Origin: Wyeomyia smithii | Taxonomy: Eukaryota > Arthropoda > Insecta > Diptera > Culicidae | Assembly (NCBI RefSeq): GCF_029784165.1 | Contig: NC_073696.1 | Span: 46,579,858-46,643,857 of the forward strand | Reading direction: 5' to 3' | Length of the DNA: 64,000 bases | In this document: in pieces, positions 45,122 to 59,000 of the stretch | Position numbering within the stretch: position 1 is the first letter of the stretch | How the letters are laid out: every line of letters begins with the position of its first letter | Program-made: the position numbers and the translations under genes | Notes under the pieces: model-generated | Database searches by the model: none | Seen by the model: the letters and a program-made list of their open reading frames with translations, nothing else | Told to the model about the DNA's origin: nothing

Positions 45122-47799
45122 ATCATTATCCAGTTCAATAGTATTCCTTGCATAAGCGATAAAATAATTTAGGTAATTTCTGAGAATAGAGTCAAAAACA
45201 CCGTTTCAATCTACGCATTAAACCGAAAATGGTCGTAAATGTTACTTACAAGTCATAGTAACGATAAAGGGTAGGTTAAAAGATGTGGTTGAGGTAATTA
45301 ATCTAATCAAATTCTCAATTCTAAAGCTTCATGCGATGGCGGTCTGGTAGGTACCTAGCCTCACCGCCCAAAGGCGCCACTTGCATTCTTGTAGACCTTG
45401 TAGACGGATTCTATCAAAATTTCAACCGAATCGGACTTGTAGTTTTGTGTTGATCGCGTCCGCGAATTTTATAAAAATAGTAAAAAAGCAATATCGATCG
45501 GTGATTCAGAAATTGGCTTAAGAAGTTTCAACCTGGTAGCACGTCGGTTTTTAGTGAGCTACTCCCCTGTGTCCCGAATACAGCTACCGCGAAGGATGAA
45601 GTGACCAGAATGATCGTGTATTCTGGTCACTCATATTGGTAGACCACCAATTGAAGGTACGTGAGATCGCTTAAAACAGTGGGCATCTGGAAAGACCACG
45701 TGTGTCATATCCTGTATGAAATTTTAGGCATGAGAAAGCTATCGGATACAGAGATTACAGTCGAGATAGTGGGAAGCGAAGCTCATAGTCTCAGGGCTAT
45801 AGAGTCCGATCTGACAAGCGAATGGTCATGAGTTCAAGTCGTGGTAGAATCAGGCCGTTCGATGTTGTAAAGACTACGCTACTCATCCCCCTACTTAACC
45901 CTTCACTCGCACTAAATACAAGCAAAAGGTTACATACAGTAAATGAATACTTCTCCAGGCAGTTATAAGTGAATAACGAGTCTCGGTAAAGAAGAGAAGA
46001 AGTTTAATACAAGGGGATTTAGTAATTTAGCTTGCAGTCTAGTGAAATGTGTTGATTACTGTTCGCTCATCACCAAGGCACAGTTGTGGGAGGCCGAAAA
46101 CAACCAAGAATGTTCATGTTAATATTTTCGATTTTTTATATTTTTCCGAGGTTATACTTTTCTCCTAAGTTTCACGACAATCGGTTAATATATCCATTTT
46201 TGGCAGCGCTTTGAATTAGGCTGTGTCAGGCAACTTTGATGATTTTTGTATTCGAAAAACACCATTTTAAGCTTAACTTCAAATAGCTGTAACTCCCTCA
46301 AATTTGATCCGATTTATGATCAACAAGTTACATTATGAAGGTTTTTTTTTGTCATTTTAAAACGTGTACTAAAACTATAACCAGTTATTTAATAAAGTTC
46401 GAAACATATTGCCGGAAGTCCAAAAACCATGTTATTCACAACTCATGCATACCTTACAGTCTTGTGAAACAGTTCGGAACGGTCGGGTAGTCAACAACCT
46501 ATGAGAAGTTTACAGTATTTTTCGAATTTTTGGGTCTCGATTTGCACATCGTTGCTGCAAGCGCTGCATGCTGGTTAAGCCCAAATCCGTAATGCGGAAA
46601 AAAATAACAAACGGAATTTCACCTACTATTTCTCATTTTTCCTTGAATGGCCTATTATTATCTTCAGTTTGCTTTTAAAATATTACAAACGGTCACACGG
46701 CTTAATCGTCATAAATTTTTGAAAAAAAGAATGTCAATTTTAAAAAACCATAATTCAAAAAGGAGTACCCTAACGATCACACCAAAAATACGAGTCTAAA
46801 GTCTTTCGATTAAGAACAAGTATACCCATGTTCAGCATGATCTGAACAAAAAAATCATTTTAGAAATACCTTTGGGTTTTTTTCCGATTTTTGTTCAGAG
46901 AGCTGCCACTTTGCAACGTTTCGGTCTTTTCATGGGAGCATCCTCAGGGTCCACAATGTATTGAACATTCTACGATACGATAGAACTTACGCTAGAACAA
47001 AACTACACAAAACAACATAGAAAAAACTACTCACTAATTACCGTTTTCAACATGTTAAGAACAGTTGAACCAGTCGGGTCGTGAAGGTTCGATACCGGGT
47101 GGAAAAAACTGACCAGTTCGTTCCGGTGGGTTTTGCTTTGGTTATTTTTGTTGGAGAGACTAACAAGCAATACACTTCACCTCCATCAAAAACCAAGAAA
47201 AGCAGTGGAATATTCACTCGGCGAACTTGCTACAAAAAAGGCGACTGTCCCATCGGCCGGGAAAAGTGATGGTTACCGTTTTCTAGAATTCACAGGGTGT
47301 GATCTACACTCCCCCCACAATTATGGATCTCCCACAATTACGAATCACTTTTGTGTCTCATGTTATTTAACTCAGTTAAATTAACGGTTCGAAGGCAAGT
47401 AACATTTTTGCAGTAAAATATGTCACATCTGCTAGTTTTAAACACAGAAAACATCGTTCTTATTCCTAGATTGATGTGTTTTTTATAGGCGTGAAATATT
47501 GTCTGCTTCTGGAGATTCTATCAAAATATTTGTTGTTTTTCTCAATCAGCGTAAGCGTAAGCTCATCACTCATAAGGGTCATATGTCATATAATCGCTAA
47601 TTCTCGTGCAAAAAATAACTACACAAAGATCAAGGTAAGTTTTTCACGATTCATCAAAATGTTGATGGTTGATAACGATTTTTCTGTAAAAACTAGTTAT
47701 TTTCTAAGTGTTCCATAATAGGGACCGAGACAAGATAGTTCTCTATAAATATGGATCACTCCGATTCAAATGTGATTTTCACCAATAAAAACACCCTCT
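45122..47799. other. Non-coding interval with weak SINE-like traces
   Basis: About 2.7 kb without a gene. GAGTTCAAGTCGTGG near 45830 and GGTTCGATACCGGG near 47086 resemble Pol III B-boxes and may be tails of decayed tRNA-related SINEs. No full tRNA fold is present. Confidence 0.35.
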
Positions 47800-47805
47800 C
47801 AACTT

Positions 47806-47994
47806 CTATTGAGCTCTAAACGGAAGCTAAACAGTGCTGAGCCTTTGAAAAATATTATTTCCAAGGTACAAGGGACAGGAAAGCTACGTAAAGCGGGAAA
47901 CTGTTATGATGTACCGTATACAATAGTTCATTGCTACCTCCGGAAGCGACAGACGTGGACTCTCGATCTAACCGCAACCTCAGAAGCCATATAA
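47806..47994 (+). pseudogene. Possible transposase helix-turn-helix fragment
   Basis: The frame reads SSKRKLNSAEPLKNIISKVQ, then GKLRKAGNCYDVPYTIVHCY and LRKRQTWT, resembling the N-terminal HTH of pogo-like transposases (…LRKAAxxYxVPxxTLxxxLR…). It lacks an ATG and ends quickly. The assignment is tentative. Confidence 0.4.
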
Positions 47995-48369
47995 AAAGTG
48001 GCCAGGCCATGCGGGATCTTTAATACGATTTGAAATATGTTATTTCTTCAAATTACATAATTTGAATAAAATTTATTAAATGAATTCGTTGCCAAAAGCT
48101 GTTTTTATTTAGCTGATCCAAAATATGATGCGAAATATTTCATAATTAGAGCCGCTCTCAAAAGTGATTCAAGATTGTGTATTTGGTGACTCATAAATAA
48201 ACATATTTTCTGAGAAATATTCACGAAACATGGAAAGAAATACTCAATGAAGTGAAAGATTACATATTTCTGTGACTGAAAACATTTATAGATTACTTAT
48301 AAATAATCAAATTGGTCTGAAATGATTTTTTGAATTCATACATCTTCTTAAGTGATCCATAATCATGGG

Positions 48370-48840
48370 GGAACTGTACATCGATTGTCTGAAAAAAACC
48401 GGAACAACTACAGGGGTCTATTATGCCGAATTATTGTGCTGATTCGATGTTGAATTCCGTGAAACGCCCCATTTGAAGAAAAAATGTGCTTTTTCACCAT
48501 GACAATGCACCGGCTAACACTTCCACCATTGCAATGATCACATTGCATTGGTAGAAATAGGCTATAAACTGCTGCCCCATCCACGGTATTCTCCACATTT
48601 GACCTCGTGCGACTTCTTTTTGATAGCAGACTTGGAAAAGTCGAGCAGAAATTTGGGTCATCACCGCCACGAAGACCTATTGCAGGCCTACAAAAAAACT
48701 ATTTTTAGATGGATTCATGAAGTTGGAACATCGCTAGATCAAGTGTAAAGGGAGAGTGTGTGGAGAAATAAATCAACACTTTTCTACAATTTTTGTTTTT
48801 TTTTTTTATGGCTAAGTACTTATTGGACCACCCTCGTAGT
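48370..48840 (+). pseudogene. mariner transposase C-terminal remnant
   Basis: Plus-strand fragments in shifting frames include TGVYYAELL near 48412, a disrupted catalytic segment around 48500 (normally HQDNAPAHT), and IGYKLLPHPRYSPHLTSCDF followed by FLIADLEKSS (48554-48645). The YSPxLxxCDFFLF signature is that of mariner DD34D transposases. Here the third Asp is in TSCDFF (normally APCDFF). The 3' end TATTGGACCACCCTCGTA at 48821-48838 looks like a mariner terminus next to TA. The element is 5'-truncated and dead. Confidence 0.75.
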
Positions 48841-51310
48841 GCTTCTGATCTCTAGATCAAAGGTTATAGATTTTCATTCAATAACATCGTCATCATATTT
48901 TATCATATATTTTATAATATATACTTCAGATTGAAAGCATTCATCAGTAAAATTTGTTTAGAAATTGTTTAGAATTTGTTTAGGTGATTAAAAATTATTG
49001 GAGAGTTTTCATACATAGTTTTAAGAAAATCTTTTAAACCCAAAATGTATCTAAGTACAAGTTTTTCAAATATCATCGAAAGCGTTTTATTCAGTTAAGC
49101 TATCACCGAAAAAATCCAACAGGATCGTGCATTTCCATACACGTTAACCAAATTTTGTACACAACTTTCGAACTGAGTCTGTTGGAAATGAGTTTTGCAT
49201 ATTAAAAACCTACTTTTAGAGAAAAGTTCTTGAATGTGTGATCCAGCATAATCGCTCAGATCGGCGCAGAGTTAAAATAAAGCGATACAATAAAGTATTT
49301 GAAAAATTGTTCAGAATTTTTTCCTTTGCGCAGTTATTACTAGAGAGGTTTCCGCTGATTAACACGAAAGTCCAGGAGGCCAACCAAAATAATCAAACCC
49401 GAAAAAAATCATTAGTTCAGTGTTAATCCATTAATGATCATTTTTATAAATATTTGGTTGTTTCTGCATAAGTGAAAGGTTTTTCCAATAACTTATTTTT
49501 CTAACCTCTAGAAATTGCATTTACAAAATATCCAGAAAAATCATAATTTATGTATATGAAAAGATTGTTCAACGACTAACAACGTTTATAACTATTAATG
49601 AAAGCAGTGAAAAGAATCGCCTAGATTTTTCAATAATCGTAGTTCCGATAAGATTAAAAAAAAAAACATTATTTCGACATGATCTCGAACACTATTCAAT
49701 TTCCAAATTCAATTAATGCGGGCGGAACGAGGCGTTGTAGAATGTTGTAACTTTCTCCTCAATACTCAAACCTTCATGAAAAATTGAAGAAAGAGCCATA
49801 CCCCTTAGGCTGTTAAGGAAAATATTTGTCTAGTGCTTTGCGGACACATAAAAGGCAAATTTTGTCTTACATTAAAATTGTATACAGTGATAACAATGTG
49901 TTTGTCGTTCACGAACAATGGCTAAAAATAATTATAAACCTGTATTAGCAGAACGGTATCAACTAGAAACTCTCAAAGAACAAATTCATGTTTCAAAAAT
50001 GGAGAAAAAATATGAAAACGAAAATATTCAAACAGGTGAACACGATAAACTTAACTTTAACAGAAAAAATAGGTGCTCAAAATTGAAGTTAAGGTAACAA
50101 ATTTTAAAATTGAAACTATAATAACTCAGTCTCAATAGCAAAAAACAGGTTATCAAGATAATATAAAAAAAATCAAATCGATCGTAGCAAAAATCTACTG
50201 AGAAAAAAATCCGGAAGATAACAGAGCGCCAACAGTTAAAAATAAATTGAAATTTTTAAAGTAAATGTCCCTGTGTTAATTTCAAAAATTGATAAAGAAA
50301 CTAAATAATGATTTACAATAGGACAAAAGAGATATTTTCTCATTCTGAGCGCCAAAACTACTTATTAAATCTGCTTCGATAAACAACATTTACTCAAAAG
50401 TAAGATATATACTGTTTTTTTGGCTGAGTACTAGTTTTCAGTTCATCAAAAATTCTTTCTGCTGATTTACTTGCATGATACATGTTATCGTTTAACAAAA
50501 AACAAAAAAGTAGGTTTTCAAGTAATTTACATATAATTTACAAGTCAAAAACTGGGATTCAACTCCTGTGCTTTCGTTTGATGTGGTCATGTTTTTGGAA
50601 AAAAAAAACTATTTACTGATGACTAAAATCGATTGTTATCCATCAGGCTATTAAGAACACAATGCCAACGAGCGTCCTACTTTTCAAAAGTGTCTGAGGT
50701 TAAGTTAGATTGTTCTGAATATTCCAAAACTTGTATAAAACCAACAATCTGCTTCGTTTGAACAGCACTCAGCTTTCGAAATATAAAATAACCCATTTAA
50801 ATTCTCGTTTAATCTGTAGTGTTCAATAGCACTTTAGTATGCTTCAATGTTCAACACTTCCTTTATGCCTGAGTCTATCACCACATGCTTTTTCAAATAC
50901 TTATTCATAAGATTATATTAAACCACAAAAAATAAACTTGTGACTAAATTAATCCACTGACACCAATCTTCAAAAAGACATATTATTTATTCGACTAAAC
51001 TGTTCTGATATTCCTTTTTTTAGTTTCACTTGAGACCACTTACAAACTTCATGATGAGTAGTTGTTTTTATCCGAAAAGTTCTACACTTTGCAATCAGGA
51101 TACCGTCGTCGCGTTCCGCTGCAACTGAATATTTTTCCTGTTCAAGAAAAATGTTACGTAATCGCGGGTATAATAGGATCTTGATCACTTAAAGGCGCGA
51201 AACAATATGATATGACTATTGGGAACGCTGTTCGTAATATATACCCTCTTCAAAAGTTAGACCGGCAACCCCGGCTGACAAGTGGTGGAGTTAAAATATG
51301 AAGAAAAGAT
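48841..51310. other. Non-coding AT-rich interval
   Basis: About 2.5 kb with no gene or element that I recognise. Confidence 0.45.
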
Positions 51311-51319
51311 TATTAATAA

Positions 51320-52265
51320 TATACCGACTGCTGTAGCGGCCGGCGAATACTACCAAACAACAGCAACCAGGGGGTCCAACGCACCAGCACACGACTAAGA
51401 ACGCTCGTGTTTAGTACGCCGCCGTCAGGTGAGAGTACTAGTGCCAAGGGGAATCGCCTTGCCCGAACCGAACCGGCGCGGTGGAAGGAGATGTTGCATC
51501 TGTATCTAGGATTATTATTAGTATAGTAATCTCCTTTGAGGTACATTCCGCGCGCCAGTATCTGTATGCAAGTAATTGCACTTGGAGAGCGAACTTAGTC
51601 GCTCTGGAGCAAGAAGCGACTGAGTGCGATTGCAATATGCTACCTTAGAAATGCTGAAGATTTCCCAGCAGGTATCCTACTTCAAACAATTTAGTGTTAA
51701 TTATTCTCTCTTTTCTCAATGATATAAAAAATTAGAAAGAGATATCCGTACTCAATTTTTCATGAATTAACATCAAATGGAAAACTACTGTTCTAAATTT
51801 CATAGTGTACTACAACATAGTTCTACATGTAATATCCATCGTCAGCCTATGCCTTGCATGACTCTTTCAGCCCCCTCCAACAGCCGACAGAAGATGTACC
51901 TAACCCATGGGTGTTCACGACTTGCAACCGTTAGCGTCACGCAAATCTTGCACCCTAAGACAAATGCTCGCTCCAATCAGTTTAGGCCAACGACGGTCGT
52001 CAGTCTTGCACACAGAGCGGCTCAGCGTTAGTAAAGGAAGTGCGCCGACTGAAAAGGCATCGTTGTTGCTCTAATCTTGCCGCGTTCAATCTCGTACCGC
52101 ACGGTTAGTTCGGGGCCGGGCTAAACCTAAGCCAGTGCCTTCGAACTGCGGACGCGACCTTTCGGTGTTCAAAATCTACCGGACGTCAAAGGCAGGCCGT
52201 AATTAAAATAATGACACTAGTAACGCAATGACCAGTTGCGTGATTGTAGCTTGATATTCGATAGC
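51320..52265. other. GC-elevated block of unknown nature
   Basis: Two GC-richer stretches (about 51320-51640 and 51890-52265) stand out in an AT-rich neighbourhood. They contain no long ATG frame with protein-like composition. They could be untranslated exons or a promoter of a gene beyond view, an LTR-like or SINE-like repeat, or conserved regulatory DNA. Confidence 0.35.
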
Positions 52266-54705
52266 AGATTACCCGGGCCGATAGGATCGTGGAAGGAAAA
52301 ACCCAAATTTCGTTCGTTGCAAAATATTGTGTTGTGAAGCAATTGACGAGTCAGCAATGATTTATCTAGGGAATTCAATCGATATGTTTAAATGGATTCT
52401 TTCACTATAATTCTCAGACAGGCCTGTTTACTGAGTGCTTTGCGGATATTTTCGATGTTGCAAACACTTTCTACAAAAGACTTCTACGCTGGATGTTGGC
52501 AGATTGAATACAAAATGGGAAACAGCAGCCAACACTTTAGGCACGACTGTGCCTTAGGTGTACTTCGTGCTAGTTCAGAAATCTATCGGAAACCGAAATC
52601 ATCTCGGTGAACATTTGCAATTAAAGAAAAGAGAAAATTAATTAGGTACTTGTTTCGTGATGATTGGTACTTCAGTAATAGATTTCAGAGTGTAGGTTCA
52701 CAATGCCTACCATCAATATTCACTTGTTAGAAATGTGCACATATATAATACAATTAAAAAGCGTTTCACTTTTTTTGTTATTGAAGTAGGATGAAACTAT
52801 TAGGGCAAAATTTGAGTGTTTTGATTTACAGATCATTTCATCAGTGGCGGCGGCGTGTGTCGGTGCGCCACTAACTAACAATTCCAAAATATCGCAAAAC
52901 CCGTTTTTGCTACGGCTATGCGCAAATAAATTAAGATTGTTTTAAAAAATCGTCAGATCATTAACAATGGCGTATGAATTAGTCACAACATTAATATAGT
53001 TCTAAAAATATATTAATCCAAAATATGGTGTGATAATTTCACAAATGTTGAAATCCAATTTGGTTGCAATTATGATTGCAATCATTTTATAGTGTTCAGT
53101 TGAAAGTCAATAGCTTTATGTGTGAATATTACAGTTGAACCGATATCCAGGAGTCACCCGCTTTAAAATCGAGATATTTAGAAGAGTCATCAGCAGAAGT
53201 GAAAATTTTATTTCGGCTTATTTGTGTTCAGCCAAAAGTTATAGTAATTTTTCCAAAATTTGTCTTCATTTTGTTTATTTCGAGTGTCTGTCTGACATTA
53301 ACCAAACAAATTTCTTACAAAATATTTTACAAATGTTACCTTATGTTGTTAAAACATGTAACGTTCTTTTATCAGGGATCCGTCAATATCGTCAAAAAAG
53401 TGTTCACCTTGATTCTGCTTAACACTACACGGATATAAGCGCTGTGATTACTCACTGTGGTTGGATCAATTGAAGTTATATTAGAACAGAGTTCTCAGCT
53501 ACTAGAATGAAGAGCGGTAGCTTTATTTGGACAATTTTAACACGATTCAGGTTTAGTCGGAACTTTTATTATTACATAAACAACATACAGATATCTTTAT
53601 GAAAAACTGAATACTGTTATTTTTTTCGCAATTTCAGAATTATGTTAATTTCAACGCTGGCAAAGAAGTCTCACTGGCGCTTCTGTCCCAATGATAGGTA
53701 ATAAATAAACGATGATAGTGCAGAACGATTTGTTTATGTCAGATAGTTTCTACCGGTTATCGAAATGGTAATACCGGATTTCATTAACATAACTGTCCTA
53801 AAGAATTGGACAAACGTTAAATAATTAGTGAACTCTATGCCTTGTATTTTAACATCAGCTTAGTAAAAATATTAAGCATCTATTGATACACTGTTCACTT
53901 CAGAAAGCCCGACAGTCCAGCATTTCGACGAAATGTCCCACTTGAAATACGTTCCGTGAAATGTTCCGCCCTCAATATGTGTCCCGCGCGTGTTTAAATG
54001 TCCCGTAGTTTAGATTTCAATTTCACCGTAACTTTCTAACAAGTACTATCCTACCCATTGATGTGTTTTCGCTAGTAACCGTGTACACATATTTTTATCT
54101 GTATCTTGGAAAAAACAAAGCAGATTTATCAAAAAATCAAATTTTGAACAATTTTTCATGTATTTCTGCTGCATAATATATAAATGCCTATTTTTATTGA
54201 ATAGAGTACAAGAATAAGGTGAATTATACCACATACAAGACCATCATCATTTATTCCTAGGATTTTTTTACACATTATAAGTTCACTTTTGAACAGTAAG
54301 TTGAGCGGCGGTGTTAAACACGTTTCTGCCCAAAAATCACACAAATAAGGTGAAATGTTGAGAAATATACCTTTTCTAGGGCACATTCCTTCCTTATTGA
54401 AGGCTTCGTGCGGTACTGGCATAACTCGAAATTCAGAGTTCGAAGAGAAACGGGATCGAAAAGTTGGCGTTTAAAATCACCTTTATCGTCTCCAAGAAAT
54501 CTACGAGCAAGTTAAAAACTTTCAAAGACACATCGACTTATAACCCAGTTTTTTTTTTGTGGATTTTGAAACAAGTCTTTGTGAAATAAAACTTAATCAT
54601 ATTTGGAATCATTTGACTGCAACATGGAAAACTTTTGAGTTGTGCCGGTATTGCACGAAACCAACAATATCCCCACCTGACTGTAAGGACGTGGCCGGCG
54701 CCGTT
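52266..54705. other. Non-coding AT-rich interval
   Basis: I see nothing supportable here. Confidence 0.4.
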
Positions 54706-54711
54706 ATTGGT

Positions 54712-55598
54712 CACTCTGAAAAATTGGCACGTAAAATTTACCTGAAAAATCACGTAAGGGATTGACCTTAAGAAAATCAGCCGCTTTACCTGACATTAGT
54801 AACTTTTACCTAAATTTCACGTACGGTTCACTGTCAATTCACGTAAAATCATTCAAATTATAATGTGGACAGTTTCAGCGTGTTGGTATTTGTGTGTTTT
54901 GACTATGTTCGTGTTAGTGCGGCTGTGATGTGATGTTTCCGACAACAGTATTTACGTGAATTTTTTAGGATGCAAAAAAAAAACAATATGGCGTACGAAG
55001 AGAACACTACTCCTCCACAATTTGTGTTTGCCGGAGGACTTCGAATGCCTCCCTGAAAATATTAGACGGTAATTCTGTTTTTCATTAACTAACCGCAATA
55101 TACTTAATGTTTTATTTATGTTTTATTTGCAGAACGAGGAATCGGCCTTTTTTCATTGCTAGCTACGGAGGAGGAAGTGTTCACAAAAAAGTGGAGGAAG
55201 TGTTTACAAACGTCCAATTTAACAATTTTTTACATTTTTCAAATTGAAAAAGACGGTAACTCTTTATCGAAATATTGAAAAAAAATTATATTTCTAATAT
55301 AAGCTGTGTATTTTATTTGCGTGTAATGCACGTAGATTCCACCGAAATATCACGTCAAAAGTACTCGAAAATCACGTAAAGCTCAAGCGTTATAGTTTCA
55401 CCTAAATGTCACGTAAAAAGGTACGTGAAAATCAGGTTACAATTACCTGACCAACACGTAGATGATTGCTACTGAAGTTGACACTAACACACTGACACAT
55501 GGTCGGCTTTCGAGGAATCGGCAAAAGTTACGTTAAAAGAAGGTGGATGAGAATCAGCCACTTTTCCACGTGAATTTTACGTGCATTTTATCAGAGTG
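54712..55598. mobile_element. DNA element with CACTCTGA inverted ends
   Basis: The ends are CACTCTGAAAAATTGGCACG and, inverted, CACTCTGATAAAATGCACG. GT flanks both sides (54710-54711 and 55599-55600), which could be a 2-bp duplication as in CACTA/EnSpm elements. TCACGTAAAA-type motifs recur along it. A short frame (MAYEENTTPPQFVFAGGLRM, from about 54989) is followed by an intron-like GTAATTCT...TTTGCAG (55070-55133). It may be a relic of the element's own gene. Confidence 0.6.
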
Positions 55599-55749
55599 GT
55601 CTATAAAATATCGTGTCATTGAATGATGCACAGTGAGAAGGAATTACCACTCCCAGTCGCTCTTTCAGTTGATTCATTGTGCATCTTGAGTGGCTCGGAC
55701 CCATCACGGAGTAGCAACCATTGATATGTACAGTCAGAACTAAGCTAAG

Positions 55750-55930
55750 CTAAGCTAAGATTCAAGGCGTTCTTCATATGTTACAATATAGGGATTCCAT
55801 ACAATGCTACAGTATTCCAGAACTGGTCGGACGTATGTAATATATAATAGTTTGATTGTATATGGGTCTTGAAAATTATGGCCGAAGCGTTTTATAAAGC
55901 CTAGCATACTATTTGCTTTGTTGATTATCG
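55750..55930 (-). pseudogene. LINE reverse transcriptase, C-terminal fragment
   Basis: The minus strand reads INKANSMLGFIKRFGHNF, then TIKLLYITYVRPVLEYCS and IVWNPYIVTYEERLE. This is the region after the catalytic palm in Jockey/CR1-type ORF2 proteins (…LGFIxR…YxxLVRPxLEYxSxVWxP…). It ends at the border of repeat copy B and continues on the other side of it (58350-59000). Confidence 0.82.
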
Positions 55931-55933
55931 GAA

Positions 55934-58336
55934 TATATATAGTTTGCTTGTCTTTCAGTCACGCGCACGACAAACGAAAGTTACTCAAATTGCCTTTTTC
56001 CCAAGCAAACTCTGAAGCTGAGGTACACTAAAGTTTGTTATTTTTTGTGGGTAGCAACGCAAACACTCCTGTTCTGACTACAAGTTACCTTTGCTTTTAG
56101 TCCTCCACTCACCTCCTCTCGCCTGGTATGATGTCAGTCGTAAGGAAATCAAAGCTAACTGCGTCTTAACTAATATTCGGCACACGTGTTAAATTAGCAC
56201 ATGGCTATAGGTTCTGATGCAGGTGCATCGACAAAAACCGCCAAAAACGTAATAAAGGGCGGAAGGCAATTTTAAGATGTAAGAGAGACATAGTATCAAA
56301 GATATCAAGCATAAAATGAAATCTAAAGTTAGCAAAACCACTGTCGGTTGATTATTTTATAGTCACATGTCTAATAAGTTCTGTAATGTCATGGCATTAC
56401 CATCAAAATTAGGTTGTCAAGTGATGGAATAAGGCAGTACCTGTTGTAGTTCATTGAGGATAGACTATGAAAAAGTCAAGAAAATAACGGGGATTATAAA
56501 CCTTTTTGCTCGAGAAAATAAGCAGTTTGGTTTTTTTAAAGTGTGTAGCAATTTTTATATGCATTGAAATTGTAATTTTTCAATAGTACAGTTATTCGAT
56601 AGCAAAAAGTTGTTTGTTTATTAAAAACATCAATTACGACCGAAGACGTTAATAACGAACATTTATAAAAAATTGAAGAAAACCGGCTGTAACTCGCCAA
56701 AGCAATTTTATGCAAAACATCATATCGAGTTTCAAGTTTAGCTTATGGCGCGTGACAAGCCGCACTTGAAAGGTATCCAACTTTCTCCCTATTACTCAAA
56801 GCTCTAACAAAATTTACAAAAATGTTCTCAAGAAGTTGTACTCAAAGATAAAGCAATATAATTTTTTTCGATATTTTTAAAAATAGAAAAGACATTCAAC
56901 CTACACAAGACATGCTGCACTTATTGTACCCCAAATAAATTCTTTAAGCATACTACGACGTTCAAGATGTACGGAGAAAGGGATAATTATTTTGCTGATA
57001 GGTGAAAATTTTAGCTGTTTCAAAAAAACTTAGAGTATAAGATAAACCCATTTCCGACGAGTGACATTCAAACTTTGATTCAAGTTCAACAATTATACTT
57101 GAAAATTTTCAAGATGAAATTATTCAGAAGGTACAGATTGATCTTTAATTTGCAATACAGTTAGTGTTAATTATGTTTATAGTTGATGAGTAATAAGAGT
57201 TTGAAGTTCATTTTTTGAGGTAAAAACTGATTTCTCTGCACCGGGATCGGATTAAGCTATTGGCCATTATTTTTGAACATTATGTAAAATCTGATCAACA
57301 GTTTTGATTTAAGATATTTTGATATATCGACATAAAATTTAAAAGTTTTAAAAATTATACATAGATTTATCTACTATCCTGCAAATGCGCTACAGTAAGC
57401 CAACTTTTTTTTATTTTTATCAAATAATATTTGTTTGCTTATGTAGAAGAAGACGAAAACAAAGAAGTAGACAAAGGTGGTGGTGATGAGATGAGAATTG
57501 TTATACGCAACACTATAAAAGGTTTCTGTGATGGAAGGCAGATGACAGATGTTTCTTGCGCGTCATTTATCATGTGTGAAGTTATATGGGAGTATTAGAG
57601 AGGGATTTGAACTACCCGTCAATGATTAGAAGAGGACAGTACTTCGTTGTTCCAAGCTTTGCTATTGTTAATAACAAATTGCAGAGACAAACTTTTGCAA
57701 GTGTGAATAGTTTTTTGAGCAATCCAGTATTTTTTCATGAGCAATAGTTTTTGTAAATTGTTTTTTTTTTTTCAATCACATTAATTTTTCGTTATTTTGT
57801 AAGTTTAGTTTGAATATAACATATGTAACATCAAACAATTGAGAAAATTAACAATTATTCCAGTTATGAAATTAAAAAAAAAAAATAAATCGTTAGAAAA
57901 CAATTTTTCGAAAATAATCAAATAATAGAGAAAATGTCTTTAGATATTGGAGAAAACAGCTGTGCAGTGGATCTGTATAAGAAGCGAGATGCAGATTCGT
58001 TTTCGAGTAAGCAATTAATCCGCGATCTACTGAACGAAGTATTAATAGCCGTTTAGATAACTAATTCAGTTTTAAACCAGCGCTGGCCGTCTGCATCGAA
58101 TTGTCGATAGTGTCATAGTTACATCTTGAACTTCAACTCGATATTCCCGTCGGGATGCGGTATGGTTTTTCAAATCTGTATCATATTTCCAGTTCGCTCA
58201 TTTTTAGTTCTTTCTCTACTTCACATACTGTCTGCTTAATGAACTCGATATTCCAAAAAAAATTTCATTTTAGATTAAATACTAACTTTTAATCGTTCAA
58301 AATGCATTTGAAAGTGGCTAGCCACTACGGGCCAAC
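55934..58336 (-). mobile_element. Unclassified dispersed repeat, copy B
   Basis: Inverted relative to copy A (33203-36960) and without the P-like insertion. It shares both ends: GTTGGCCCGTAGTGG at the right edge here, and the GTTTGCTTGTCTTTCAGTC / TA-rich end at the left. It lies between two fragments of a single LINE reverse transcriptase on the same strand, so it apparently inserted into that older element. Confidence 0.72.
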
Positions 58337-58344
58337 GGGTTGTG

Positions 58345-59000
58345 TTATAATGTCCTATGAATGTAAGTTTGGAGTTTAAGACTTAAGAGGTTTCCTAAGA
58401 AAATGTCTGTTGGTGGTGTTACTGTTTTTCTGCTGAAGGCTATTGAATTACATTTTTTTAATGTTGAGTTGTAACAGACTTTTGTTGCACAAATTGTAGA
58501 ATACATTAATTTCATTCTGGAATATTTCGAAGTCTTCTGCATTGATTATTTCTATAAAGAGCTTCATATCATTGATTTAAGAGGAAAGGAAATGTCATTC
58601 ACGTATAATATAAAAAGAAGAGGGCCCAGGTGAAAACCTTGAGGAACCCCGGAAGTTACTTCTATTGGGTTTGAAAAGGAATTTTGAAAGCGGACCATTT
58701 GTGTTCGTTTTGTTAAGTATGACTGCAGCCTTTCCAAAAAATTTGTTTCAATTCCGTATTTTTTGAGCTTGAAGAGCAATAAAGCTATGTCGATTCAGTC
58801 AAATTCCTTGCTAAAGTCCGTATAAAGAGCTTCTACGTGGTTGCCGTTGTCCATTACAGTCAAAGTGAAAGTTATGAATACCAAAAGATTTGTGGTAGTT
58901 GATCCGCTTTATAAAAGCCGTGTTGAGTTTTAATTTGGTTTTACTTGCTGAAAGATTTTTTCATTAATTATTGATACAAATAATTTTGGAATGCATGAAA
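58345..59000 (-). pseudogene. LINE (Jockey/CR1-like) reverse transcriptase palm fragment
   Basis: Minus-strand pieces in order are: HGF and EALYTDFSKEFD (near 58800-58910), KKYGIETNFLERLQSYLTKR, TSGVPQGFHLGPLLFILYVN (58580-58690), then DMKLFIEIINAEDFEIFQNE and LLQLNIKKCNSIAFSRK (58420-58565). These are reverse transcriptase blocks 3 to 7 of a Jockey/CR1-like LINE. The catalytic YADD is degraded and there are stops and shifts. The continuation lies at 55750-55930, beyond repeat copy B. Confidence 0.83.

Noticed and set aside
51777..52031. 84-codon frame in the GC-elevated block
   Set aside because: No domain or signal is visible and the GC rise alone explains an open frame; kept only as an unexplained block.
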